A stretch of 44,574 bases of DNA from an uncultured Clostridia bacterium (GTDB taxonomy: Bacteria; Bacillota_A; Clostridia; Christensenellales; CAG-138). This document shows positions 1-9,036 of this stretch, piece after piece (within the stretch, counting starts at the first letter, position 1; each line of letters begins with the position of its first letter). Where the stretch lies: contig CAMORL010000002.1 of assembly GCA_946623765.1 (NCBI GenBank), positions 1 through 44,574 of the forward strand. Reading direction: 5' to 3'. The notes beneath the pieces were generated by a model. The model was not told where the DNA came from. It saw only the letters and a list, made by a program, of their open reading frames with translations, and did not search any database. A program made the translations under genes and the position numbers.

Positions 1-906
1 TCAATACTCTCCTGTATACTCCTGAAAGCGCTTGACCTTTTCGGCAACCGCTTTGCCGGTCGGCGTCGCAGCAAGACCGCCTTTCGCCGTTTCGCGATAT
101 TCGCGGCGGATATCCCTGCCCACCTGCAGCATAGCGGAAACGACCTCGTCAAACGGAATCAGACTTGTGATGCCGCAAAGCGCCATATCCGCGCACAAAA
201 GCGCATTCGCCGCGCCCAATGCGTTTCGTTTGATGCACGGGCATTCTACCAAACCCGCAACAGGATCGCAGACTAAACCCATGATGTTTTTGATCGTCAT
301 AGCCGCAGCGTCGAGTGCTTGTTCGGGAGTGCCTTCGGACAGTTCAACGATCGCTGCCGCCGCCATCGCGCTTGCAACTCCGGTTTCCGCCTGACAGCCG
401 CCGTCCGCGCCGGAAATCGTCGCGTTCTTTGCAAACAGCATACCGACCGCACCCGCTGTGAACAGGCCCTGCACAAGCTGTTCGTCCGTCCAGTTCCGTT
501 CCATGCCGCATTCGATCAGAACGCCCGGCAAAATTCCGCTTGCGCCTGCCGTCGGCGCAGCCACGATGCGTCCCATCGAGGAATTGACTTCGCAGACTGC
601 CATGGCGGAAGCCGCCGCACGGCAGGTATTTCCTCCGGAAAACGGATCGTATTTCGCATAGCGGAACAGCCGCATCGCCTCGCCGCCGGAAAGATGGGAG
701 ACGGTCTCCACATGCTCTTCCAACCCGATCCGCACAGATTCCCGCATAACGTTCAGGTTCTCCTGCATTTCGGCAAGAATGGCGTCACGCATCATTTCCC
801 CGCGAGAAACCTCATACCGAATCATCGCCTCTGCGATTGTACAATTTTCCGCTGCGCAGTATTCGCAAAGCGATGCGCCGTTTTTAAAAGCGTCAATAAG
901 CTGCAT
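1..906 (-). CDS. sdaAA: L-serine dehydratase, iron-sulfur-dependent, alpha subunit
   Basis: Catalytic subunit of the two-subunit serine dehydratase, which deaminates L-serine to pyruvate and ammonia in the cytoplasm using a [4Fe-4S] cluster. The 301-residue protein has the usual length of the alpha subunit. Four cysteines in the conserved C-terminal half (C171, C213, C222 and C224, the last three in a CDPVAG...ECPC context) are the expected cluster ligands. The stop codon is the first codon of the window, so the gene is complete. An AAGGAG ribosome site precedes the ATG. It starts 12 bp after sdaAB, so the two genes form an operon. The split alpha/beta form is typical of Gram-positive anaerobes. 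Identification is secure. Confidence 0.96.
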   Translation of the reverse strand: MQLIDAFKNGASLCEYCAAENCTIAEAMIRYEVSRGEMMRDAILAEMQENLNVMRESVRIGLEEHVETVSHLSGGEAMRLFRYAKYDPFSGGNTCRAAASAMAVCEVNSSMGRIVAAPTAGASGILPGVLIECGMERNWTDEQLVQGLFTAGAVGMLFAKNATISGADGGCQAETGVASAMAAAAIVELSEGTPEQALDAAAMTIKNIMGLVCDPVAGLVECPCIKRNALGAANALLCADMALCGITSLIPFDEVVSAMLQVGRDIRREYRETAKGGLAATPTGKAVAEKVKRFQEYTGEY

Positions 907-918
907 ATCCTTTTCTCC

Positions 919-1581
919 TTACACCGCGAACAGTTCGGTAATGCCCTTGCACAGCTGCCGAATAATCACCTGCATCTCCTTTGTAACAGGCGTGTCGGTT
1001 TCAATGCACATATAAGCGTCTCTGCCGCGTCCGTGGCGGAATACGCGCATAAAGGCAATATTGATATTGAGCTGTGCAAGCACATGCGATACTTCGGCGA
1101 TGACGCCCGGTTCGTCCCTGTGGCTCACGATCAGCGTCGGATACTCGCCGGACAGTTCAACGCCCTGTTCGTTGATCTCGGTAATCAAAATATTCCCGCC
1201 GCCGACCGACCGTCCGACGACCTCCATCATGCGATCATGTACGTCCCACAGCTCGATCTTGACCGTGTTCGGGTGATCGGCAGGCTCGTCGGAAAAGGTG
1301 AAATCAACGCCTATCCCCTGTTCCTTTGCTATTTCATATGCATTGCGGATCCGTTCATCGTCCGGCATAAACCCTAAGATTCCGCCGATCAGCGCTTTAT
1401 CCGTACCGTGCCCGCGACCGGTCTCGGCGAACGAGCCGTAAAGCGTGAAATGCACGCGGCTGATTTCTTCACCGACCAACCTTCTTGCAATAAATGCAAT
1501 GCGCACCGCGCCCGCCGTATGGCTGGACGAAGGTCCTGTCATGCGCGGACCGATGATGTCAAATACCGATAAATCTTCCAT
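919..1581 (-). CDS. sdaAB: L-serine dehydratase, iron-sulfur-dependent, beta subunit
   Basis: Partner of SdaAA. The N-terminus carries the family signature SVFDIIGPRMTGPSSSHTAG, and the C-terminal third (roughly residues 145-220) is an ACT domain, usually a serine or metal-linked regulatory fold. I start it at the ATG at 1581 (MEDLSVFD). This codon is preceded by a GGAAGGGG ribosome site, whereas the upstream in-frame ATG at 1605 lies inside the SRP RNA terminator. The protein is then 220 residues. The gene begins only 22 bp after that terminator and no separate sigma-A promoter is evident between them, so expression may rely on read-through or on an unseen promoter within the RNA gene. Confidence 0.95.
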   Translation of the reverse strand: MEDLSVFDIIGPRMTGPSSSHTAGAVRIAFIARRLVGEEISRVHFTLYGSFAETGRGHGTDKALIGGILGFMPDDERIRNAYEIAKEQGIGVDFTFSDEPADHPNTVKIELWDVHDRMMEVVGRSVGGGNILITEINEQGVELSGEYPTLIVSHRDEPGVIAEVSHVLAQLNINIAFMRVFRHGRGRDAYMCIETDTPVTKEMQVIIRQLCKGITELFAV

Positions 1582-1603
1582 GATTTCCCCTTCCCATATA
1601 CAC

Positions 1604-1630
1604 AAAAAGCCGAGCGATGTGCCCGGCTTT
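1604..1630 (-). terminator. Intrinsic terminator of the SRP RNA gene
   Basis: On the minus strand, AAAGCCGGGC and GCTCGGCTTT form a GC-rich stem (one G-U pair) around a 5-nt loop, followed by a T run. It lies just after the 3' end of the SRP RNA and just before the sdaAB ribosome site. Confidence 0.85.
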
Positions 1631-1642
1631 ATCTGTCATCAA

Positions 1643-1910
1643 ACATGCACACCCGTCCTTCGACCGCATGCTCCGAGTGGACCCTCAACCGATGACTCCG
1701 CGCAGGTAACCCCGCGGCACATCGTACTTTCCGCTTAGTGCTGCTTCCGTCAGGATCTGACACGGTTCACGGCGTGCGATTGCACGGGACCCGCGCATCA
1801 ACGTTCCGTATTGAGACCGACCTCACAACAACTGGCCTCAGGACGGGGATTCGGCCTCGCTGTAGCGGATTGCGAGTACAGGGCACCGCTAACTCCCCGC
1901 TTAGTGCAAA
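1643..1910 (-). ncRNA. ffs: Signal recognition particle RNA, large (Gram-positive) type
   Basis: About 268 nt with the extended architecture of the Bacillus/Clostridium SRP RNA, which carries an Alu-like domain as well as the S domain. The 5' part contains GCGGGGAGTTAGCGGTGCCC and an AATCCGCT segment, which resemble the Alu domain of B. subtilis scr. The conserved helix-8 core reads GTCAGATCCTGACGGAAGC, including the GGAA-type tetraloop and the asymmetric loop bound by Ffh. The 5' end (TGCAC) can pair with the 3' end (GTGCA), closing the molecule. Ends are placed from that pairing and from the promoter spacing, so they may be off by a few nucleotides. The RNA partners with Ffh to target membrane and secreted proteins co-translationally. 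Confidence 0.94.
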
Positions 1911-1914
1911 TGTT

Positions 1915-1943
1915 ATTATAATAGCAGATCAAGGATTTTGCAA
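1915..1943 (-). promoter_or_regulatory. Sigma-A promoter of the SRP RNA
   Basis: Minus-strand TTGCAA (1938-1943), a 17-bp spacer and TATAAT (1915-1920) lie 5-6 nt before the predicted RNA 5' end. The -35 box falls inside the last codons of the queG-like gene. Confidence 0.88.
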
Positions 1944-2849
1944 GAGATTTTTTGCGTATTCCAGTTCTTTATCAAACCGATCGCCGTATATCGCTCGGAT
2001 TTCATCCAGATACGGCAGCGCGTCGGTTCTGTTGCGGTTTGCCGCAAGCACGATCGCCTGCCGCAAAACGCGTTTCGGAGCGGCAAGGTTGCTGCCGATG
2101 AGCGCTGCGGCTTCCTTTCGGTTGCCTTTAAGGACAGCGACCGGATCAAGTGTTGTGCGGACTTCTTCCGGAATCGGGATCGTATCTATCGGATTCTTCG
2201 GACAAATTCTTTGGCAGCGCATACACCCCAACAGGGAAGGAAGCCATTCCATCGCATCGTCCGGCATCGTATCCCCCTCCATATAGGTATGCACGCAGCG
2301 GGTCCAATCGAACGCATAATTTCCTTTGATCGCGCCGAAACAGACCGTTTTGCATTGACCGCAATGGTCGCAAACCTCCTTCGGCTCACCGCGCGGATCA
2401 TACCGCACCGGCTCCGGCAGTGCAAGCATTGCGCCCTGCAGATTGAAATAAGTACCGTACGGTGCAAGATACAGCAGTTGATTATCCATGCGCGATCCGA
2501 TCCCGTAAGAGGCAAGCTGCTCGCGATACGGCGTTTCTGCCCGTTCTGCGCGGATCCCCTGCGCCGTAAGCAATGCAAGCAGGCGTTTCATGGCATGGTA
2601 GCCCCTGTTGCTCGCCGGATAATAGGATGCAACAAGCGTTTCGTCGTCATACGGCGTATAGGGATAAACGCAGATCAATACCGCATTTGCCCAGGGATAT
2701 GCTTTTTGCGGATCATCGGCAAGCGGTGCTGTATTCGGATGAAACACGCCATCGTTGCGATGGCGTGTCCAATTCGTATAAGGGACGATGGGAAGAAGAA
2801 ATCCCTCCGCAAAGCCCGCTTTTTTCAGAAGCTCATGAACGTCCGTCAT
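1929..2849 (-). CDS. QueG-like protein with two [4Fe-4S] clusters (epoxyqueuosine reductase family)
   Basis: A 306-residue protein with the double-cluster ferredoxin core of epoxyqueuosine reductase: C160, C163, C166 and C170, then C185, C209, C212 and C216, the last in a GCMRCQRICPKNP context typical of QueG. QueG performs the cobalamin-dependent last step of queuosine synthesis on tRNA. The middle block (residues 115-145, YGIGSRMDNQLLY) aligns with the QueG region that normally reads GLGWIGKNTLL, but the GKNT part is lost, and there is no C-terminal HEAT domain. It may therefore be a divergent QueG or a related corrinoid/iron-sulfur reductase. Its start codon overlaps the V-ATPase subunit D stop by 4 nt (ATGA), so it is the last gene of that operon. 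No other queuosine gene is in the window. Confidence 0.75.
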   Translation of the reverse strand: MTDVHELLKKAGFAEGFLLPIVPYTNWTRHRNDGVFHPNTAPLADDPQKAYPWANAVLICVYPYTPYDDETLVASYYPASNRGYHAMKRLLALLTAQGIRAERAETPYREQLASYGIGSRMDNQLLYLAPYGTYFNLQGAMLALPEPVRYDPRGEPKEVCDHCGQCKTVCFGAIKGNYAFDWTRCVHTYMEGDTMPDDAMEWLPSLLGCMRCQRICPKNPIDTIPIPEEVRTTLDPVAVLKGNRKEAAALIGSNLAAPKRVLRQAIVLAANRNRTDALPYLDEIRAIYGDRFDKELEYAKNLLQNP

Positions 2850-3472
2850 GCTTCCTTTGCAAGCATCTCCTTTGTCTTCATCAGGCGCGATGTGTTTCCG
2901 CGTTCATTCTCCTCAAGTTTCATCTGGATGGCATGGATCGCTGCGTCGAACTGCGGGATCATAACGTATTCAAGCGCATTGACGCGGCGTCGTGTCTTTT
3001 CGATCTCATCTGCCAAACGGCTTGTTGCCTTTTCGACTTCGGCAAGTTCCAGCATCAGCGGCAGAATCTCCGCAAGCGCCTGTACAGCGCCGTCCAGATC
3101 GGAGCCGGTCGTTGCAAAGCCGTACGGATAGACGAAGCCTTCCTGCGTATCGAGCGAGAGCTTCGGAACCGGAATCGAAAGGATGTTCTGCTTTCCCATT
3201 TCGACACGGATTTCGCGTGCGGGATACATCAGAGCTTCTTCGATCTCGTTTCCGCTCATCATCGCACGGGCAAGCACGAAGTTCTGCATCGCTTCGCCGA
3301 GTTTCTTCTCCATTTCCAGACGCAGCGCTTTGTTTTTGCGCGCAAGAACGATGAAGCGACGCACAAGCTCATCGCGCTTATCCTTCATCATTTTGTGTCC
3401 GCGAATGGCGACTGTCCTGCGTTTTTTCAGGTTGCTCAGCTCCATTCGCGTGGGCTTATACTGCAGCGCCAC
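2846..3472 (-). CDS. atpD: V/A-type ATPase subunit D (central stalk)
   Basis: A 208-residue coiled-coil protein that forms the rotating central shaft inside the A3B3 hexamer. The N-terminus (PTRMELSNLKKRRTVAIRGH) and the C-terminal block RRRVNALEYVMIPQF are family signatures, separated by long alpha-helical segments. It lies 3 bp downstream of subunit B and overlaps the QueG-like gene by 4 nt. Length is normal for the family. Confidence 0.96.
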   Translation of the reverse strand: MALQYKPTRMELSNLKKRRTVAIRGHKMMKDKRDELVRRFIVLARKNKALRLEMEKKLGEAMQNFVLARAMMSGNEIEEALMYPAREIRVEMGKQNILSIPVPKLSLDTQEGFVYPYGFATTGSDLDGAVQALAEILPLMLELAEVEKATSRLADEIEKTRRRVNALEYVMIPQFDAAIHAIQMKLEENERGNTSRLMKTKEMLAKEA

Positions 3473-3475
3473 GCT

Positions 3476-4849
3476 TTACGCCTCCTCGTAGTATTTTTCG
3501 ATATAGACGTCCTTGATACGTTTGAGTTCGGACTTCGGCAGGATCCTCAGAAGCTCCCAACCGAGATTCAGCGTTTCTTCGATCGAACGGTTCGTGTAAT
3601 ACCCCTGCGAGACGTAGCGCGCTTCGAATTCATCCGCGAACTTTGCGTACAGCTTATCCGTATCGGACAGCGCAGCATCGCCGAGGATGACCGCAAGTTC
3701 CTTTGCGTCCTTGCCGCGCGAATACGCCGAGAAGAGCTGGTTCATCGTGTCTGCATGATCCTCACGCGTTTTGCCTTTGCCGATGCCCTTATCCTTCAGA
3801 CGGGAAAGCGACGGCAGAACGTTGATCGGCGGCGTCAATCCCTTGCGGTAGAGCTCGCGGGAAAGAATGATCTGTCCCTCGGTGATGTAGCCTGTCAGGT
3901 CGGGAATCGGGTGCGTAACGTCGTCTTCCGGCATCGACAGGATCGGAATCATCGTGATCGAGCCTTTGTTGCCGCGAATACGTCCTGCACGTTCATACAT
4001 CGTTGCAAGGTCGGTGTACATATAACCAGGATAGCCGCGGCGGCCGGGAACCTCTTTACGTGCTGCGGAAACCTCTCTGAGCGCTTCCGCATAGTTCGTA
4101 ATATCCGTAATGATAACGAGCACCTGCATGCCGAGATCGTACGCAAGGTATTCGGCGGCGGTAATTGCCATACGCGGTGTGGAAATACGTTCGATTGCCG
4201 GATCGTTCGCAAGATTGATGAACGTGACCGTACGTTCGATTGCGCCGGTTTCACGGAAGTCGTTGATGAAAAAGTCCGCTTCCTCAAACGTGATGCCGAC
4301 TGCTGCAAAGACGACCGCGAATTTTTCATCGCTGCCTAAAACCTTTGCCTGTCTTGCAATCTGCGCCGCAAGGTTTGCATGCGGAAGACCGCTGCCGGAG
4401 AACACCGGAAGCTTCTGTCCGCGGACGAGCGTATTCAGACCGTCAATTGCGGAAATACCCGTTTGAATGAACTCGGACGGATAGTCGCGAGCGGCGGGGT
4501 TCATAGCCGTGCCGTTGATGTCCAGATGCTTTTCGGCGATCAGCGCGGGACCGCCGTCCTTCGGCTTGCCCATGCCGTCGAAAACACGGCCGAGCATGTC
4601 CGGGGCGACGTCGAGCTCGATGGAGTGACCGAGAAACCGCGCTTTGCTGTCGGAAATGCGGAGACCCTGAGAGCCCTCGAAGAGCTGCACCATGGCTTTG
4701 TCGCCGTTGATTTCGAGAACGCGCCCGCGGCGGATCGTTCCGTCCGCCTGCTCGATCTCGACCAGTTCGTCGTATTTGACGCCTTCGACGCCCTTCACCA
4801 GCATCAGCGGGCCGACGACTTCGGAAATGGTACGATATTCTTTACGCAT
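3476..4849 (-). CDS. atpB: V/A-type ATPase subunit B (non-catalytic nucleotide-binding)
   Basis: A 457-residue regulatory subunit of the A3B3 head. It shows the N-terminal barrel ([21 protein letters not shown]), and in place of a Walker A the degenerate loop [20 protein letters not shown], as expected for the non-catalytic subunit. The signature [22 protein letters not shown] follows. Its ATG overlaps the subunit A stop by one base (TGATG), so it is translationally coupled. Confidence 0.97.
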   Translation of the reverse strand: MRKEYRTISEVVGPLMLVKGVEGVKYDELVEIEQADGTIRRGRVLEINGDKAMVQLFEGSQGLRISDSKARFLGHSIELDVAPDMLGRVFDGMGKPKDGGPALIAEKHLDINGTAMNPAARDYPSEFIQTGISAIDGLNTLVRGQKLPVFSGSGLPHANLAAQIARQAKVLGSDEKFAVVFAAVGITFEEADFFINDFRETGAIERTVTFINLANDPAIERISTPRMAITAAEYLAYDLGMQVLVIITDITNYAEALREVSAARKEVPGRRGYPGYMYTDLATMYERAGRIRGNKGSITMIPILSMPEDDVTHPIPDLTGYITEGQIILSRELYRKGLTPPINVLPSLSRLKDKGIGKGKTREDHADTMNQLFSAYSRGKDAKELAVILGDAALSDTDKLYAKFADEFEARYVSQGYYTNRSIEETLNLGWELLRILPKSELKRIKDVYIEKYYEEA

Positions 4850-6612
4850 CAGAACTGTCCTCCTTCCGTCAGCGCCGTGATCTGTTCGGTCATATCCTTC
4901 ATGATCGCGTTATACTCGTTCTCCGCCTCTGCCTCAGGGACGTATTTCAGTCTGCCGATACGTTCACGAACCGGCAGCGCAATCAACGCTTTGAACGACG
5001 CGTCCTTATCGAGCGCTTCGAGGTTCTTCTCATAGTTTGTCATGATCGCCTTCAGCATCATGTACTGCTTCTTCGGCGAGGTATAGGTATCGACCTCATG
5101 GAACGCGTTCTGATGCAGATAGTCTTCACGGATGCTGCGCGCCGCTTCGAGCGTCAGACGGTCCTTGAAGGACAGCGCATCGATGCCGACAAGACGGACG
5201 ATCTCGTCGAGTTCGCTCTCGACCTGCAGAAGGTGCATCGTACGCGATACGAGATTCGACCACTCGCTGTTGACCTGATTGTTGAACCACGGAGACAGGC
5301 GGTCCTGATAGAGCGAATACGACTGCAGCCAGTCGATCGCCGGGAAGTGACGCGCGTAAGCAAGCTTGGAGGAAAGTCCCCAATAGACCTTGACGATACG
5401 CAGCGTTGCCTGAGATACCGGTTCGGAGATGTCGCCGCCCGGAGGGGAAACTGCGCCGATCGCGGTGACCGCGCCCTGTCTTCCCTCGCTGCCGAGCGTC
5501 TTCACGCTGCCTGCGCGCTCATAGAATTCCGCAAGGCGCGAAGACAGATATGCCGGGTAGCCTTCTTCACCGGGCATTTCCTCAAGACGGCCGGACATTT
5601 CGCGAAGCGCTTCCGCCCAGCGGCTCGTGGAGTCCGCCATGATTGCAACTTTATAGCCCATATCGCGGAAGTATTCCGCGATCGTAATACCCGTATAGAT
5701 GGATGCTTCACGCGCCGCAACCGGCATGTCGGACGTATTCGCGATCAGCACCGTACGTTTCATCAGAGAGAGCCCCGTTCTCGGGTCTTTCAGTTCCGGG
5801 AACTCCATCAGAACATCGGTCATCTCGTTGCCGCGTTCGCCGCAGCCGACATAAACGATGATGTCTGCATCCGCCCACTTTGCAAGCTGGTGCTGCACGA
5901 CCGTCTTGCCGCTGCCGAACGGACCGGGAACTGCCGCGACGCCGCCTTTGGCGACCGGGAACAGCGTGTCGATAACGCGCTGACCGGTGACCATCGGCTC
6001 GTTCGGTGCGAGTTTTTCCGCATACGGTCTGCCCTTGCGGACCGGCCACTTCTGCAGCATCGGGATCATGATCTCTTTGCCGTCCTTCTCGATCTTTGCG
6101 ATCGGGGTGACGATGTTCGTCTCGCCTTCAAAGATCCAGGTCAGCCTGCCGGATACGTTCGGCGGCACCATGATCTTGTGCAGAACCGCCTCGGTCTCCT
6201 GCACGGTGCCGAGCACGTCTCCGCCGACGAGCTCGTCGCCGACTTTGGCTGTGGGGACAAACTCCCAAAGCTTTTCGTGATCCAAAGAATCGACGGTGAT
6301 ACCGCGGGTGATACGGTCTCCCGCCTGCTCACGGATCTTATTCAGCGGACGCTGAATGCCGTCATAGATGGATTCAATGAGACCCGGCGCAAGCTCGACC
6401 GACAACGGCGCGCCGGTCGAATACACCGGTTCGCCGGGGCCGATGCCGCCGGTTTCCTCGTAAACCTGAATGGACGCCTTATCCTCGCGCAATTCGATGA
6501 CTTCGCCGATCAGATGCTTGTCGGAAACACGGACGACGTCGAACATCTGGACGTCCGCCATTCCGCTCGCCACGATCAACGGCCCCGAAACCTTTACGAT
6601 AGTACCTTGCAT
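4849..6612 (-). CDS. atpA: V/A-type ATPase catalytic subunit A
   Basis: A 587-residue catalytic ATPase subunit. Its Walker A motif GPFGSGKT spans residues 230-237, with K236 as the phosphate-binding lysine. The family-specific non-homologous insert lies between the barrel and the nucleotide fold (about residues 110-200), and [22 protein letters not shown] is the expected downstream signature. It hydrolyses or makes ATP coupled to ion flow through the I/K membrane part. It begins 13 bp after subunit F. Confidence 0.98.
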   Translation of the reverse strand: MQGTIVKVSGPLIVASGMADVQMFDVVRVSDKHLIGEVIELREDKASIQVYEETGGIGPGEPVYSTGAPLSVELAPGLIESIYDGIQRPLNKIREQAGDRITRGITVDSLDHEKLWEFVPTAKVGDELVGGDVLGTVQETEAVLHKIMVPPNVSGRLTWIFEGETNIVTPIAKIEKDGKEIMIPMLQKWPVRKGRPYAEKLAPNEPMVTGQRVIDTLFPVAKGGVAAVPGPFGSGKTVVQHQLAKWADADIIVYVGCGERGNEMTDVLMEFPELKDPRTGLSLMKRTVLIANTSDMPVAAREASIYTGITIAEYFRDMGYKVAIMADSTSRWAEALREMSGRLEEMPGEEGYPAYLSSRLAEFYERAGSVKTLGSEGRQGAVTAIGAVSPPGGDISEPVSQATLRIVKVYWGLSSKLAYARHFPAIDWLQSYSLYQDRLSPWFNNQVNSEWSNLVSRTMHLLQVESELDEIVRLVGIDALSFKDRLTLEAARSIREDYLHQNAFHEVDTYTSPKKQYMMLKAIMTNYEKNLEALDKDASFKALIALPVRERIGRLKYVPEAEAENEYNAIMKDMTEQITALTEGGQF

Positions 6613-6625
6613 ACTCTTTCTCCTG

Positions 6626-6949
6626 TTATGAATTGCTCAAAATATCCAAACCGACCGCCTTTTCGACGTTCTCCTTGATTGCGCGCATGCCGATGCCCTG
6701 CGTTCCGGATACGTCCGGAATCGGAATGATCGCCGGATACGGTTCCCCCTGAAACTCACGGATCGTTTCTTCGCACGCGGGATAGTACGTTTCCGTCACA
6801 TACACGACGGCATATCCCAGCCGCGCAAGGCGATGCAGCGTTCTGTTCGCCTGTTCGCCGTCCGTAACGTCGTAATCCTCGATCCCGACCGCTTTGAACA
6901 GCAGAATGGAATCACGGTCTCCGATGACCGCACACTTACCGTTCGCCAT
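6626..6949 (-). CDS. atpF: V/A-type ATPase subunit F
   Basis: A 107-residue small central-stalk subunit with a Rossmann-like fold. Typical segments are the N-terminal [19 protein letters not shown] and the [17 protein letters not shown] loop near the C-terminus. In this family F binds subunit D and modulates ATPase activity. The start overlaps the end of subunit C by 14 nt. Confidence 0.95.
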   Translation of the reverse strand: MANGKCAVIGDRDSILLFKAVGIEDYDVTDGEQANRTLHRLARLGYAVVYVTETYYPACEETIREFQGEPYPAIIPIPDVSGTQGIGMRAIKENVEKAVGLDILSNS

Positions 6950-7925
6950 ACAGCTTCACCAGCCTTTCGCGGATTACGCTGTCGGCAAGACCGTTGCGTT
7001 TTCCGGTCACGATCAGACGGACCGCCCTGCCCTCGCGTTCCTTCGCAAGATAGTACCCCACGATCGGATAGATCGTTTCGCTTTCGTACTTGTGCTCCGA
7101 AAGCAGCGAGACAAGATAATTGTCCCGTGCTTTTTCAAGCTCGGAAATGCTTCCCGTACGCTGCATTGCGTTCAAGCCGGCAAGAAGCGCCTTTTCGCAG
7201 ACGCTTTCTCCGAGGACTTTGTTCAGCGAGTCAAAGGACAGCTCATACGCGTTATAGAGGTCGCGGTACTTCACGCCCGCTTCCGGAAGGATCACCTCGT
7301 CAAGCGTTTCGATCGATGCGCCCATTGCGCGGAGACGCAAGAACGTCAGAACATTATCGAAATCCGCTTCCGCACGGAAATACTGCGAAAACACCGGATG
7401 CTTCGCAGATACTTTCAATGCGTGCGCAAGATATGCGCGGTCGAGCGCGATCGAAATCTTCTGCGGCTCCACACGAATCTCAAGCCGTTTTTCCAATGCG
7501 TTCAACGCATCCCGGAATGCTTCCGGCAGCGCGGCATACTGCTTATCCTTGACCATCGCCGTCAGCGTTTCCTTATCATAGAGACCGCCCGGCGTGAACA
7601 CCGTTTCGCTCTGATTCAGAAGACGTGCTTTCAGAAGCACCTTCAGATTCTGCACATCGGCGCGAAGAAGAAACAGATCGGTGATTGCGGGGTCCGGAGA
7701 AAGCTCCTTGACTTCCTGCATTGCCTCTGTCATCTCGTGCTCGATCATGCGTTCCACATCCGCTTCCGTCGCATCGGAAAGATTGCCGTATCGAACATCG
7801 GAAAGCGCTCGCATCGCATCCGAAGCGGAACCGTCCAGCATACGCTGAACCGTCTGCGGCTCCAGGAGTCGCTTGTTCAGCGCGGACAGCCTCGCACATG
7901 CGTATGCATAACTCGGTTGCGGCAT
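6936..7925 (-). CDS. atpC: V/A-type ATPase subunit C (d-like stalk-to-rotor adaptor)
   Basis: A 329-residue, largely helical protein of the AC39/subunit C family, which sits between the central stalk and the proteolipid ring. The start region YAYACARLSALNKRLL is characteristic. It sits 15 bp after subunit E and overlaps subunit F by 14 nt. The sequence is less conserved than that of its neighbours, but gene order leaves little doubt. Confidence 0.93.
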   Translation of the reverse strand: MPQPSYAYACARLSALNKRLLEPQTVQRMLDGSASDAMRALSDVRYGNLSDATEADVERMIEHEMTEAMQEVKELSPDPAITDLFLLRADVQNLKVLLKARLLNQSETVFTPGGLYDKETLTAMVKDKQYAALPEAFRDALNALEKRLEIRVEPQKISIALDRAYLAHALKVSAKHPVFSQYFRAEADFDNVLTFLRLRAMGASIETLDEVILPEAGVKYRDLYNAYELSFDSLNKVLGESVCEKALLAGLNAMQRTGSISELEKARDNYLVSLLSEHKYESETIYPIVGYYLAKEREGRAVRLIVTGKRNGLADSVIRERLVKLYGER

Positions 7926-7940
7926 AAGCCTTCTCCTCTC

Positions 7941-8513
7941 TTACCCAAATAGGATCTTCGCGACGTTGGTTTCCTCCGCGTCACGAAGTTCTCGCAAGAT
8001 CGCCTTCATCGAACAATCCTTCTCGTAACCGCTGCTGAGCAGAATAAACCCTGCTTCCGCGTCGGCGTCCTGTTCGGACAGCTTCACGGCAAACGGCAGC
8101 CTTGCGATCACACGGCGAAGCGTTTCACGGTCCACCTTTGCAGGTTTCACGGTATCATTCGCCTTCGCTTCTTTTTTCAGAACCGAAAGGAACATTGCTT
8201 CCCGCTTTTCGTTGGACAACGCAAGCATTCTGTGATACGCCTCGGTAAACACGCTGTCCAGAAGCTCACGCTTTGCACGCAGTGTTTCCTTGCGACCGTC
8301 CAGTTCCGCGCGCGTTCTGCAGCCGTTCAGAATGACATTGATCTGCTGATCGCGTACTTTCTGCGCCTGTTCTGCTTTCCTTGCGATCTCTGCGTCCCGG
8401 GATTCACGGATGCCGCTTGCTGAAGCCTCGGCATCGGCAAGCACCTTTTCGGCCGCTTCTTTTGCGTCCGCCAGGATCCTGTCGATGAGGTTTGCTGCAC
8501 TCTCGTTTCCCAT
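7941..8513 (-). CDS. atpE: V/A-type ATPase subunit E (peripheral stalk)
   Basis: A 190-residue protein with a long charged N-terminal coiled coil (about residues 8-85, rich in Ala, Glu, Lys and Arg) and a compact C-terminal domain. This is the layout of the peripheral-stalk subunit E, which pairs with subunit G/H. It sits 15 bp after the proteolipid gene in the canonical operon order. Confidence 0.9.
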   Translation of the reverse strand: MGNESAANLIDRILADAKEAAEKVLADAEASASGIRESRDAEIARKAEQAQKVRDQQINVILNGCRTRAELDGRKETLRAKRELLDSVFTEAYHRMLALSNEKREAMFLSVLKKEAKANDTVKPAKVDRETLRRVIARLPFAVKLSEQDADAEAGFILLSSGYEKDCSMKAILRELRDAEETNVAKILFG

Positions 8514-8528
8514 ACCGTGCCTCGTTTC

Positions 8529-9005
8529 TTACTTGATGCCGATGACGAGCAGGAAGGAAATGAGCAGGGACAGAACCGCGTAGGTCTCAACCATGATCGC
8601 CATGACCATGCCCTTACCGCTTTCGGTGGGTTTCTTTGCAACCATGTTGATGCCGGAAACGGCTACCTTGCCCTGATAGATTGCGGACAGCAGACCGCCG
8701 AACGCAATGGGAAGACCTGCGAGCATATAGCGAACGCCGAGGGTCGTGTCGGCAGCGAGTCTTGCAACGTCGCCGCTCATCAGACCGGACTGCAGCGCGA
8801 TAACAACTGCGATCAGCAATCCGTAAATACCCTGCGTACCCGGAAGAAGCTGCAGAAGCAGGCACTTACCGGAGAGATCCGGATTCTCGGAAACGACGCC
8901 TGCGGACGCCTGACCCGTAATACCGACGCCGATTGCGGAACCGATACCTGCCAATAATGCTGCAATGACTGCACCTGCGGTTGCCCAAATTGCACCCCAA
9001 TTCAT
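8529..9005 (-). CDS. atpK: V/A-type ATPase proteolipid subunit K, Na+-type
   Basis: A 158-residue membrane-ring subunit with four transmembrane helices, which looks like a duplicated two-helix unit. Only the last helix keeps the ion-carrying carboxylate, E140 in MVETYAVL. The residues that complete the Na+ site in the Enterococcus hirae ring are all recognisable: the helix-2 motif LPGTQ (L54, T57, Q58), Q111 in AIYQGKV, and E140. From established knowledge of NtpK this pattern predicts Na+ rather than H+ coupling. That is an inference here, though a strong one. Confidence 0.95.
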   Translation of the reverse strand: MNWGAIWATAGAVIAALLAGIGSAIGVGITGQASAGVVSENPDLSGKCLLLQLLPGTQGIYGLLIAVVIALQSGLMSGDVARLAADTTLGVRYMLAGLPIAFGGLLSAIYQGKVAVSGINMVAKKPTESGKGMVMAIMVETYAVLSLLISFLLVIGIK

Positions 9006-9036
9006 GATGTTTGTTTCTCCTTTTCCTTAATAAATT

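Noticed and set aside
2573..4339. 588-codon plus-strand frame opposite V-ATPase subunits B and D and the QueG-like gene
   Set aside because: Antisense to three well-identified genes; composition biased and without motifs.
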